Shown: positions 8,499 to 15,796 of the stretch, one piece after another
Layout: each line of letters begins with the position of its first letter
Position numbering within the stretch: the stretch's first letter is position 1
NCBI GenBank assembly: GCA_964457685.1
Contig: CAYWFS010000010.1
Coordinates: 1-47,739 of the forward strand
DNA from: UMGS1696 sp964457685
Lineage (GTDB): Bacteria > Bacillota > Clostridia > Oscillospirales > CAG-272
Length of the DNA stretch: 47,739 nt
Direction of reading: 5' to 3'
The notes under the pieces: model-generated
The model's database searches: none
What the model saw: only the letters and a program-made list of their open reading frames with translations
Told to the model about the DNA's origin: nothing
Made by a program: the position numbers and the translations under genes

Positions 8499-8579
8499 AT
8501 TAAAAGATAGTTAATTTGTTAACAACAGGATTAGATATTGTAAAAAAAGATTTTAGAATATTTTAATCATTCGCGGGCA

Positions 8580-8608
8580 GAATATTAAAGCAGGATTAAA
8601 ATCTACTG
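8580..8608 (+). promoter_or_regulatory. possible forespore (sigma-G-like) promoter of spoVAC
   Basis: GAATA (8580-8584), 17-bp spacer, TCTACTG (8602-8608). Compared with the sigma-G consensus (GCATA, CATACTA) it matches 4 of 5 and 4 of 7 positions. No good sigma-A promoter is visible in the same leader. This is suggestive only and was looked for because the downstream gene is a sporulation gene. Confidence 0.25.
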
Positions 8609-8627
8609 TTTTTGAGGTATTACACTT

Positions 8628-9065
8628 ATGGAAAGCAAGATTTACAGAAGATATGCCGCCGCAAGAGCGAAAAAATCTCCGCTTCTCAAGGATTGTCTTT
8701 GTGCGTTTGTGTCGGGCGGACTGATATGTATGGCAGGGCAGGGACTAATCGAGCTGTACAAATATCTCGGAATAAGCAAGGATAACGCAGGAACTCTTAC
8801 CTCCGTTACGCTGATTTTCGTGACTGCAATTTTAACGGGCTTCGGAGTATTTGACAAATTGGCAAAGCACGCAGGCGGAGGAACCCTCGTACCGATAACA
8901 GGCTTTGCAAATGCGGTGTCTTCATGTGCAATCGACAATAACTCGGAGGGATATATTCTCGGTGTCGGTGCAAAAATATTCACCATAGCAGGTCCCGTGA
9001 TTTTGTACGGAATATCGGCAGGGGTAGTGTACGGTATTATCTACTATCTCATAGGACTTCTTTGA
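8628..9065 (+). CDS. spoVAC: stage V sporulation protein AC (SpoVAC)
   Basis: A 145-aa membrane protein with four or five hydrophobic segments. It carries the SpoVAC-type signature KDCLCAFVSGGLICMAGQGLIELY, then TLIFVTAILTGFGVFDKLAKHAGGGTLVPITGFANAV and SEGYILGVGAKIF. SpoVAC forms a channel in the spore inner membrane that moves dipicolinic acid (Ca-DPA) in sporulation and germination and can act as a mechanosensitive channel (established for Bacillus). The N-terminal extension before GGLIC favours AC over the related AE/AEB proteins. The start follows GAGGT by 9 nt. It normally sits in a spoVAC-AD-AE cluster, but here no spoVAD or spoVAE is nearby: the neighbours are a Cys-rich gene and murI. 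This suggests a rearranged spore operon or a lineage keeping only part of the system. Confidence 0.88.
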   Translation: MESKIYRRYAAARAKKSPLLKDCLCAFVSGGLICMAGQGLIELYKYLGISKDNAGTLTSVTLIFVTAILTGFGVFDKLAKHAGGGTLVPITGFANAVSSCAIDNNSEGYILGVGAKIFTIAGPVILYGISAGVVYGIIYYLIGLL

Positions 9066-9083
9066 CAGCGGAATATTACGCAC

Positions 9084-9112
9084 TTGCAATTTTCGCATAA
9101 TGGGGTTATAAT
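9084..9112 (+). promoter_or_regulatory. sigma-A promoter of murI
   Basis: TTGCAA (9084-9089), 17-bp spacer, TATAAT (9107-9112). It lies in the 79-bp space after spoVAC, so murI can be expressed vegetatively and separately from the spore gene. Confidence 0.75.
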
Positions 9113-9144
9113 ACTATATATCATATGAAAAAAGGAATCTCAAA

Positions 9145-9933
9145 ATGCGAGACAAGATTAAAATAGGCTTTTTTGATTCGGGAGTCGGCGGTATATCCGT
9201 TATGGCATATGCACGAAGCGAAATCAAAAATGCCGAATACATATACTATGCGGATACCGAACACGTTCCTTACGGAAAAAAGAAACCCGAGGAAGTGGTT
9301 GAGTTCAGCAAAGCCGCAATTTCATGCCTTATCGAGCATGGTGCGGAGGTAATAGTCGTTGCGTGCAATACGGCCACAAGTATGGCAATATCCGCACTCA
9401 GAGAAAGCTTTTCCGTACCGATTATCGGAATGGAGCCGGCAGTTAAACCTGCATATGCCCGTCATCACGGCGAAAAGATACTCGTTTGTGCTACTCCGCT
9501 TACGATAGCGGGAAAGAAGCTGCATGACTTGATAGACGCAAACTTTGCCATGGAAACGGTTTATCCGACCCTTGTTGCCGCACCTGAGCTGGTTACATTT
9601 GCGGAAAAAGGAATATTCGACAAAACCCCCGTATGCGATTATCTCAACTCCATAATAGACGCAAGCGAGAATTATTCTGCTGTTGTCCTCGGTTGTACTC
9701 ATTTCGCATATTTCAGAGACAGCTTCAGAGAGGTTCTCGGAGATATAGATATAATCGACGGCACTGTAGGTACTGTAAATCGCCTGAAATACATAATGGA
9801 AACTCTCGGCTACACACCATGCGATAACGGGGATGAATCCGCAGTGGAATACTACGCTTCGGGAAAGAGAATTTCGGACAAAAATACACTTGACGCATAT
9901 GCTTTATTGGAAAAGCGTGCCGTTGTCATGTGA
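9145..9933 (+). CDS. murI: glutamate racemase
   Basis: Interconverts L- and D-glutamate, giving the D-Glu of peptidoglycan; a cofactor-independent cytoplasmic enzyme. The 262-aa protein has the family marks in order: FFDSGVGG with Asp11, YADTEHVPYG, the first catalytic cysteine in VVACNTATSMA (Cys74), and the second in VVLGCTHF (Cys184, His186). The length is normal. The start at 9145 has AAGGA upstream. It has its own promoter at 9084-9112, and no clear terminator lies in the 111 bp before the next gene. Nothing unusual is seen in the residues that matter. Confidence 0.97.
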   Translation: MRDKIKIGFFDSGVGGISVMAYARSEIKNAEYIYYADTEHVPYGKKKPEEVVEFSKAAISCLIEHGAEVIVVACNTATSMAISALRESFSVPIIGMEPAVKPAYARHHGEKILVCATPLTIAGKKLHDLIDANFAMETVYPTLVAAPELVTFAEKGIFDKTPVCDYLNSIIDASENYSAVVLGCTHFAYFRDSFREVLGDIDIIDGTVGTVNRLKYIMETLGYTPCDNGDESAVEYYASGKRISDKNTLDAYALLEKRAVVM

Positions 9934-9985
9934 ATTTCGTATTATTTTCAGATTGCATACACATTTTCGATAATTTACCGTGAAG

Positions 9986-10014
9986 TTTACATAGTAAAAT
10001 ATTAAAGCTAAATA
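9986..10014 (+). promoter_or_regulatory. possible promoter of the beta-helix lipoprotein gene
   Basis: TTTACA (9986-9991), 17-bp spacer, TAAATA (10009-10014). Moderate match; it gives a ~25-nt leader before the TTG start at 10045. Confidence 0.4.
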
Positions 10015-10044
10015 AGTTCCGTAATCGGAAAAGAGGTATGTCAA

Positions 10045-11688
10045 TTGAAAAAAATATCATATAGAAAAATATTCTGTGCTGTACTTGCCTGTTTATTGTT
10101 ACAGTCATGCGGAAACGGAAAAAACAACGCAGTTGAACCTGAAAATGTCGAAAATGCGGTTGAAGAAGTAATAAAAAGCGAGACGAACGAAACAAACAAT
10201 GACGGCACCGCAGATGAAGACTACTATCCCGAGGCAAAGTATTCCGAATTTGACCTGAACACAGACATCGGTGAGAATGCGGTATATATAGAGTTGTCTT
10301 CCGCGGATTCGGTATCGGGAATCGAAGTCGGAGAGGGCTATATAAAAATAACAAACGGCGGAGACTATGTTCTTAGCGGAGAATATAACGGACAGGTCGT
10401 AGTGGAATCGGAGGAAAACGTACATCTCATACTAAACGGTGTTAATATCAGTGCGGATATGGCTCCGATATATGTCAAGTCCGCAAAGAATGTGTCTCTT
10501 ACTCTTGCCGACGGAAGCGTAAATGTAATCAGCGATACCGAAAACTACACCTACGAGGGTGACAACGATGAGCCTGCCGCAGCCGTATATTCCAAAGCAG
10601 ACCTTACAGTAAACGGTAGCGGAGAGCTTACAGTAAACGGAAACTACGATAAAGGTATTCATTCAAAGGATGACCTCAAAATAGTTTCGGGTACAATAAA
10701 CGTAAATTCAAAGGGAGACGCAATAAAGGGTAAGGATTGTCTGCTTGTTCGTGACGGCAAAATCAATATTGTTTCCGATGAAGACGGTCTGAAGTCAAAC
10801 AACGACTCAAATGAGAAAAAAGGATATGTAATAATCGACGGCGGTGTTATCAACATAAGCGTCGGTGACGATGGTATCCATGCTGAATCATGGCTGATAA
10901 TAAACGGCGGTGATATTAATATTTCTAAGTGCTACGAGGGTGTTGAAGGAAAAAAGGTTGAGATATACGGAGGAAATATCAATATCGTTTCTTCCGATGA
11001 CTCGATAAATGCGGCTTCAGGTTCTTCGACAGATGAGTTTGGAGGATTTGACTTCGGAAACATGGACTTCGGAGGCAGAGGTGACGGAAAAGGTAACGGC
11101 AGAAACGACCGNNNNNNNNNNNNNNNNNNNNNNNNNNNNNNNNNNNNNNNNNNNNNNNNNNNNNNNNNNNNNNNNNNNNNNNNNNNNNNNNNNNNNNNNN
11201 NNNNNNNNNNNGGAATGGGCGGCGGCTTCGGTGGAGGTATGCCTAACGAAGAACCCGAGGAGGGAGTGTACATCAAAATCGCAGGCGGTAATATCACCGC
11301 AACAGGCGGAAACGATGTACTCGACTCAAACGGAACTCTTGAAATAAGCGGCGGCAACCTCATAATCAAGAACACGAATATGTCTGTCTACGGAGAACCC
11401 GACTGCATTATCGACACAAACGGTACTGCCGAAATAACGGGAGGTACATTTGTAGCTTATTCGAGAAATGCGTCCGACAAGAGCTTTACTACACTGCCGT
11501 CATTCAGCATTAAGGTAACGGAAAACGACAGCACCGTTGTTGTATGCGACAAGGACGGAAAGGAAGTGCTTTCGTTCGAGGGAGCATTAAAATGCAACGC
11601 AATGTTTGTAACCTCGGATAAGCTTGAAGTCGGCGAAAGCTACACGGTTACCTGCGGAAGTGAAAGCTATACTGTAATTGCCGAATAA
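10045..11688 (+). CDS. secreted lipoprotein with carbohydrate-binding-like beta-helix repeats (DUF4353-like), interrupted by an assembly gap
   Basis: The signal peptide MKKISYRKIFCAVLACLLLQSC has a lipobox LLQSC, so Cys22 would be lipidated and the protein surface-anchored. After an acidic linker the body consists of short beta-strand repeats with many NGG/DGG turns (LVIDGGVI, LIINGGDI, VEIYGGNI), the pattern of a right-handed beta-helix found in carbohydrate-binding-domain (DUF4353) proteins. Around residue 350 it becomes Gly-rich, and 100 N (11112-11211) interrupt it; the continuing frame across the N run is not informative because the gap length is arbitrary. The start codon is TTG: the nearby ATG at 10038 is out of frame and stops after 8 codons, and GAGG lies 9 nt before the TTG. 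The role (glycan binding or adhesion) is inferred. The same frame resumes after the gap, ending ...YTVIAE. Confidence 0.8.
   Translation: MKKISYRKIFCAVLACLLLQSCGNGKNNAVEPENVENAVEEVIKSETNETNNDGTADEDYYPEAKYSEFDLNTDIGENAVYIELSSADSVSGIEVGEGYIKITNGGDYVLSGEYNGQVVVESEENVHLILNGVNISADMAPIYVKSAKNVSLTLADGSVNVISDTENYTYEGDNDEPAAAVYSKADLTVNGSGELTVNGNYDKGIHSKDDLKIVSGTINVNSKGDAIKGKDCLLVRDGKINIVSDEDGLKSNNDSNEKKGYVIIDGGVINISVGDDGIHAESWLIINGGDINISKCYEGVEGKKVEIYGGNINIVSSDDSINAASGSSTDEFGGFDFGNMDFGGRGDGKGNGRNDXXXXXXXXXXXXXXXXXXXXXXXXXXXXXXXXXXGMGGGFGGGMPNEEPEEGVYIKIAGGNITATGGNDVLDSNGTLEISGGNLIIKNTNMSVYGEPDCIIDTNGTAEITGGTFVAYSRNASDKSFTTLPSFSIKVTENDSTVVVCDKDGKEVLSFEGALKCNAMFVTSDKLEVGESYTVTCGSESYTVIAE
11112..11211. 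other. assembly gap of 100 N inside the lipoprotein gene
   Basis: Exactly 100 N, the customary placeholder for a gap of unknown size. Both flanks encode Gly-rich low-complexity sequence (GGRGDGKGNG before, GMGGGFGGGMP after), which probably caused the break. Confidence 0.95.
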
Positions 11689-11705
11689 AAAAATTTATCT
11701 CAGTA

Positions 11706-11734
11706 TTGACAAATAATGACAAAGGTGCTAAACT
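11706..11734 (+). promoter_or_regulatory. consensus sigma-A promoter of the GDPD gene
   Basis: TTGACA (11706-11711), 17-bp spacer, TAAACT (11729-11734). It starts 17 bp after the stop codon of the lipoprotein gene and rules out the upstream in-frame start codon at 11706. Confidence 0.75.
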
Positions 11735-11774
11735 GAACACACGGAATTTTTATTGTCAAACGGAGAAAATAAAA

Positions 11775-12542
11775 ATGAATAACTGCTTTAAGCTCGAAAA
11801 AACATGGATTTCTTCCGCACACCGTGGATTTGTCAGCGGAAATGTTCAGTCAAACACCTTGCCTGCATATTTGCTTGCGGCGAAAAAAGGTGCCGACATG
11901 ATCGAGACAGACGCAAGAACGACAAGGGACGGCGTGATAATCGTAAATCATGACGAGACGGTAAAGGGATACGACGAAAGCGGTGCAAAGGTTGAGTATA
12001 AGGTTTCCGACACGGACTACGAAGTTATCGCGGCATTGACACTCAGCGAGGACGGAGACAAAAACAACCGTGTTCCCACTCTTTCGGAAACGCTTCACCT
12101 GGCATATTTTACAGGAATGTGCATTAATATCGACTTGAAAGAGGGAAATCTTCACGCAGAGGAAATTGCAAGAATGGTCGTTGTAAGCGGAATGCGTGGA
12201 AGAACGGTGTATGCAACGAACGGAGCAGGCTCGAAAACGATAAACGCTATTTTGAAGATAGACAATGAGGCTAAGTTTATCGACACAAAGGTGAACTATA
12301 CGAAAGAAAAGCTTGCCGAAGTCGAAAACTATCAGTCAAAATGCTTTGTCTACACAAGCGATTTTTCCGACAAAAATATAGCTGAAATTCGTGAAAGCGG
12401 TTGTATGCTTGCCACCATTTCTCTGAACAAGGATAACGCAAGAGACGCATTCCGACATCATCCCGATATGGCAGAGTATCCGCACACAAGCGATTTTGAA
12501 GCGATAGACAGGGAAATACTCGATAACGTAAAATTCTTCTGA
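11775..12542 (+). CDS. glycerophosphodiester phosphodiesterase (GDPD)-family protein
   Basis: A 255-aa protein with the GDPD TIM-barrel marks. SSAHRGF carries the catalytic His-Arg. METDARTTRDGVIIVNHDETVKG follows as IETDARTTRDG, with the Glu/Asp metal ligands and the second catalytic His in NHD. INIDLKEG is the further Glu-bearing strand. These enzymes hydrolyse glycerophosphodiesters such as deacylated phospholipids to sn-glycerol-3-phosphate and an alcohol. There is no signal peptide, so it should act in the cytoplasm. The start at ATG 11775 has GGAGA 8 nt upstream and lies 41 nt after the promoter. It is a single gene closed by a terminator. The exact substrate is unknown, and no transporter for glycerophosphodiesters is adjacent. 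Confidence 0.9.
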   Translation: MNNCFKLEKTWISSAHRGFVSGNVQSNTLPAYLLAAKKGADMIETDARTTRDGVIIVNHDETVKGYDESGAKVEYKVSDTDYEVIAALTLSEDGDKNNRVPTLSETLHLAYFTGMCINIDLKEGNLHAEEIARMVVVSGMRGRTVYATNGAGSKTINAILKIDNEAKFIDTKVNYTKEKLAEVENYQSKCFVYTSDFSDKNIAEIRESGCMLATISLNKDNARDAFRHHPDMAEYPHTSDFEAIDREILDNVKFF

Positions 12543-12549
12543 TAATATG

Positions 12550-12615
12550 AAAAGGTACCATTGGGTCAAGTTAATTGATGTATCAAACTTGATTGGCTCA
12601 CAGGTGCCTTTTTAT
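12550..12615 (+). terminator. terminator after the GDPD gene
   Basis: The outer stem AAAAGGTACC / GGTGCCTTTT (12550-12559 and 12603-12612, one G-U pair) encloses a second hairpin TCAAGTT / AACTTGA, followed by a T run. This is a nested, rather long terminator. Confidence 0.75.
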
Positions 12616-12665
12616 AATTATATCGAAAAAAGTAAAATATGGACTACAATATATCACATAGAGTA

Positions 12666-12694
12666 TTGTAATTTGCTTGACGAAAATGTATAAT
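12666..12694 (+). promoter_or_regulatory. sigma-A promoter of the glycoside hydrolase gene
   Basis: TTGTAA (12666-12671), 17-bp spacer, TATAAT (12689-12694), giving a leader of about 50 nt before ATG 12753. Confidence 0.65.
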
Positions 12695-12752
12695 ATGTAT
12701 AAGTTAAAATCGGAAGGAGAAAATCTGTACGGTAAGAGTGCAGTTTTTGATT

Positions 12753-15680
12753 ATGAATGAACTTGTAAAAAAGATAGAGAAGCGTTCAAAGGAATACGGC
12801 TCTATACCTTTTTGGAGCTGGAACGATAAGCTTGAAGAGGGTGAGCTTCGTGAACAGATACGAACCATGAAAGAACTTAACATGGGTGGATTCTTCATGC
12901 ACGCAAGAGGAGGACTTGAAACGGAATATCTGTCCGAGGATTGGTTCGATTGCGTGAATGTCTGCATTGATGAAGCGAAAAAACTCGGAATGGAAGCATG
13001 GGCATACGATGAAAACGGCTGGCCAAGCGGATTTGCGGGCGGTAAACTTCTCGAAGACCCTGCAAACCACGCTGTTATGATACGTCAGGAAATCTCCGAT
13101 AAATTCCCCGAGGAAAACGGAGATACCATAGCCGTATATGTAAAAAAAGATGACGGCACATACGCTATATGTGATGGTGATTGCGGCGAAAAGCAGTACA
13201 TAAGAATATACAAGGCATATGATTCAAGCTATGTTGATACACTTGACGCAAAAATTACGGAAAAATTCATAAAAGAAACCCACGAGGTTTATCTGAAGCA
13301 TATTGCAAAGGAGGATGTCGGTGGGGTAATGCCCGGATTCTTTACGGATGAACCGCAGTATTATCGTTGGGACAGAGCATATTCAAACACATTGCCCGAA
13401 GAATTTGAGCGTGCATACGGCTATGATATAAAGAAAGCTCTTCCGGCACTGTTCTTTGATTTTGAGGGAGCGGACAAGCTTCGTTATGACTACTATAAGC
13501 TGATACACGAGCTGTTTATAAATAATTTCGCAAAAAAAGTGTACGATTGGTGTGACGAACATGGTATGCAGCTTACGGGACACGCTATTGAGGAATCGTC
13601 TCTCGGCGGTCAGATGCTGTGCTGCGGAGGTGTAATGCCTTTCTATGAGTACGAGCATATACCCGGAATCGACTATCTCGGTCGAGGTATAGCAGACGAT
13701 ATTGCTTCAAAACAGCTTGGTTCCGTGTGTGAACAGCTTGGCAAAAAGAAAGCTCTTTCGGAAATGTTTGCGTGTTGCGGATGGGATGTAACTCCGCTTG
13801 AGCTTAAACGAATTGCCGATATGCAATATTCAAACGGCGTTAACCTGATGTGTCAGCACCTCTATCCATACTCCGAAAGAGGTCAGAGAAAGAGAGATTA
13901 CCCCAATCACTATTCATTCCACAATCCGTGGCAAAAGCACCTTGCGGAGTTTGATAAGCATTATATGAATCTCGGTGCTGTACTTACGGAAGGGGCAGAA
14001 TACGCACCCGTTCTCGTTATCCACCCGATACACAGTGCGTACATGAAATATAACGCTCCTTGTGAGGGCTTCGGCGAGCTTGAGGGAAAGTTCTTTGAGC
14101 TTTCAAGGCTTCTCGGGCATAATCAGGTTCCGTACCACTACGGAGACGAAAACATGATGAAAAACCATGCTTCTGTGGAAAACGGCAAGCTCAGAATCGG
14201 AAATGCAGTGTATGAGGCAGTGGTAGTTCCGTTTGCATATACTCTTGATTCAAACACAGTTGAAATTCTGAAAAAGCTCATTGCAGACGGCGGAAAAATA
14301 TGGTGCTTCGGTCATCCGTACTGCATCGACGGCGAAAAAGCTGATATGAGCTGGCTTCATGATACCTGTACTGTAGATGATATTTTCGCATACAGAGATG
14401 CGGTGTTCACAACCCAAAACGGCGGACACGCACCACAGCTCAGAAAAACAAGCCGTATTACCGAAAACGGAAAGGTTATGTTCGTTACAAATATTACGGG
14501 CGAGACTCTGAAAAACGTAAAGGTCAAGCTTGATTCGTCGTTCGGTGCGGTAGCTGAGCTTGATATGCTGACTCTTGAAACAAAGCCTGTTGCAGTCACG
14601 GACGGTGAGCTTACACTTGATTTTGAGGACAGTCAGAGCTACGTTATCATCCCGTGCGAAAATGCTTCGGCAGAGAAGAAGGAGTTTGCAGATGAACATA
14701 TTCCGCTTCCTGCCGAGATGAAATGCTATCCGTGCGTAAATATGATGAACCTTGACACGGCGGAGCTTTCAAAGGACGGTGTCAACTACGATGAGCCTCT
14801 TTCAGTAATGGGAATTAAGGACAATCTGCTTAGAGAAAGATATGACGGAGATGTATGGCTCAGATTCAGCTTTGACGCAAACGAGGACTACATAAGAGAG
14901 GCAAAGGAGCTTCGAGTAGTTACAGAGCCTATGAACGTGAAGAACGTGTGGGTGAACGGCACAGAGCTTGAAGCAATTCCCGGTGAGTGGTGGTTCGACA
15001 AGAAGTTTGCGGTATACGATGTTGTAAGAAATGCAAAGGTCGGAAGAAACGAAATAGTCATAAAGCTTCACCATTACCAGAGAGATTACGTTTATTATGT
15101 TCTGTACGGCGGTGTGTCGGAATCCCTCAGAAACTGCCTTGTATTCGACTGCGAGATAGAAAATATATACTTAATCGGTGATTTCTGCGTTAAGTGTGAC
15201 GGAGAATTTACGAAAGGTGAGAGAAACAGCGTAATTTACACCGGTGAATTCTCACTTGAGCCTCAGCGTGACACAGTAAAGATAAACGATATAGTTGAGG
15301 ATGGCTATCCGTTCCTCGGAGGTGCGTTCAAGACAAGCTTCAATTACGATTATCATGACGGAATGCCGACAATGCTGAAGCTTGGTGGCAGATTTGCACT
15401 TTGCGAGGTCAGCGTAAACGGAGATGACGGAAGCTGTGCCATGTTCTCGAAGTATGTTGACCTCTCCGAAAGACTTCACGAGGGAGAAAACGAGATATGC
15501 ATTGTGATGTATAACTCCAACCGAAACCTCATGGGACCGCACCACCGTCACGATCCCGAGCCTTACGGAGTAGGACCGAATACATTCTCATATGAAAAGG
15601 AATGGAACGGCAGACAGTGCGGAGACTACCTTGACAGATATGCATTTGTAAGATACGGTCTCGACACCTACAATACCTGA
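12753..15680 (+). CDS. large glycoside hydrolase, GH106-like superfamily
   Basis: A cytoplasmic (no signal peptide) 975-aa enzyme. Its first 100 residues match a recurring pattern in GH106-like/alpha-L-rhamnosidase-related proteins: PFWSWND, MKELNMGGFFMHARGG, YLSEDWF and MEAWAYDENGWPSGFAGG. FFTDEPQYY near residue 198 and DWCDEHGMQLTGHA carry further acidic residues usual in the barrel. The last ~300 residues are beta-rich, with a jelly-roll/galactose-binding-like look (VWLRFSFDANEDYIREAKELRV, VNGTELEAIPG). It probably removes rhamnose or a related sugar from imported oligosaccharides; the specificity is inferred. Start choice: ATG 12753 is used, although GTG 12738 is in frame. The strong AAGGAG at 12714-12719 is too far from both, so the true start is uncertain. 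It stands alone with its own promoter and a strong terminator, and no sugar transporter lies alongside. Confidence 0.8.
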   Translation: MNELVKKIEKRSKEYGSIPFWSWNDKLEEGELREQIRTMKELNMGGFFMHARGGLETEYLSEDWFDCVNVCIDEAKKLGMEAWAYDENGWPSGFAGGKLLEDPANHAVMIRQEISDKFPEENGDTIAVYVKKDDGTYAICDGDCGEKQYIRIYKAYDSSYVDTLDAKITEKFIKETHEVYLKHIAKEDVGGVMPGFFTDEPQYYRWDRAYSNTLPEEFERAYGYDIKKALPALFFDFEGADKLRYDYYKLIHELFINNFAKKVYDWCDEHGMQLTGHAIEESSLGGQMLCCGGVMPFYEYEHIPGIDYLGRGIADDIASKQLGSVCEQLGKKKALSEMFACCGWDVTPLELKRIADMQYSNGVNLMCQHLYPYSERGQRKRDYPNHYSFHNPWQKHLAEFDKHYMNLGAVLTEGAEYAPVLVIHPIHSAYMKYNAPCEGFGELEGKFFELSRLLGHNQVPYHYGDENMMKNHASVENGKLRIGNAVYEAVVVPFAYTLDSNTVEILKKLIADGGKIWCFGHPYCIDGEKADMSWLHDTCTVDDIFAYRDAVFTTQNGGHAPQLRKTSRITENGKVMFVTNITGETLKNVKVKLDSSFGAVAELDMLTLETKPVAVTDGELTLDFEDSQSYVIIPCENASAEKKEFADEHIPLPAEMKCYPCVNMMNLDTAELSKDGVNYDEPLSVMGIKDNLLRERYDGDVWLRFSFDANEDYIREAKELRVVTEPMNVKNVWVNGTELEAIPGEWWFDKKFAVYDVVRNAKVGRNEIVIKLHHYQRDYVYYVLYGGVSESLRNCLVFDCEIENIYLIGDFCVKCDGEFTKGERNSVIYTGEFSLEPQRDTVKINDIVEDGYPFLGGAFKTSFNYDYHDGMPTMLKLGGRFALCEVSVNGDDGSCAMFSKYVDLSERLHEGENEICIVMYNSNRNLMGPHHRHDPEPYGVGPNTFSYEKEWNGRQCGDYLDRYAFVRYGLDTYNT

Positions 15681-15688
15681 TAAGCAAT

Positions 15689-15752
15689 AAAAAAGCAGTT
15701 CGCTCATAGACTTTCCGAAATTCGGTTGGTCTGAGCGAACTGCTTTTTTCAA
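15689..15752. terminator. strong bidirectional terminator between the hydrolase and the ABC genes
   Basis: A near-perfect 18-bp stem from AAAAAAGCAGTTCGCTCA (15689-15706) to its complement (15732-15749), with A and T tracts on both sides. It closes the convergent hydrolase and ABC-exporter transcripts. Confidence 0.95.
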
Positions 15753-15796
15753 AGGAGTATGATATAATTACATCGGAGTGCTTTTAATATGTTGGA

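Noticed and set aside
10932..11375. ORFs running through the N block on either strand near the lipoprotein gene
   Set aside because: Their continuity is created by N codons; only the frame of the surrounding beta-helix gene has real content on both sides.
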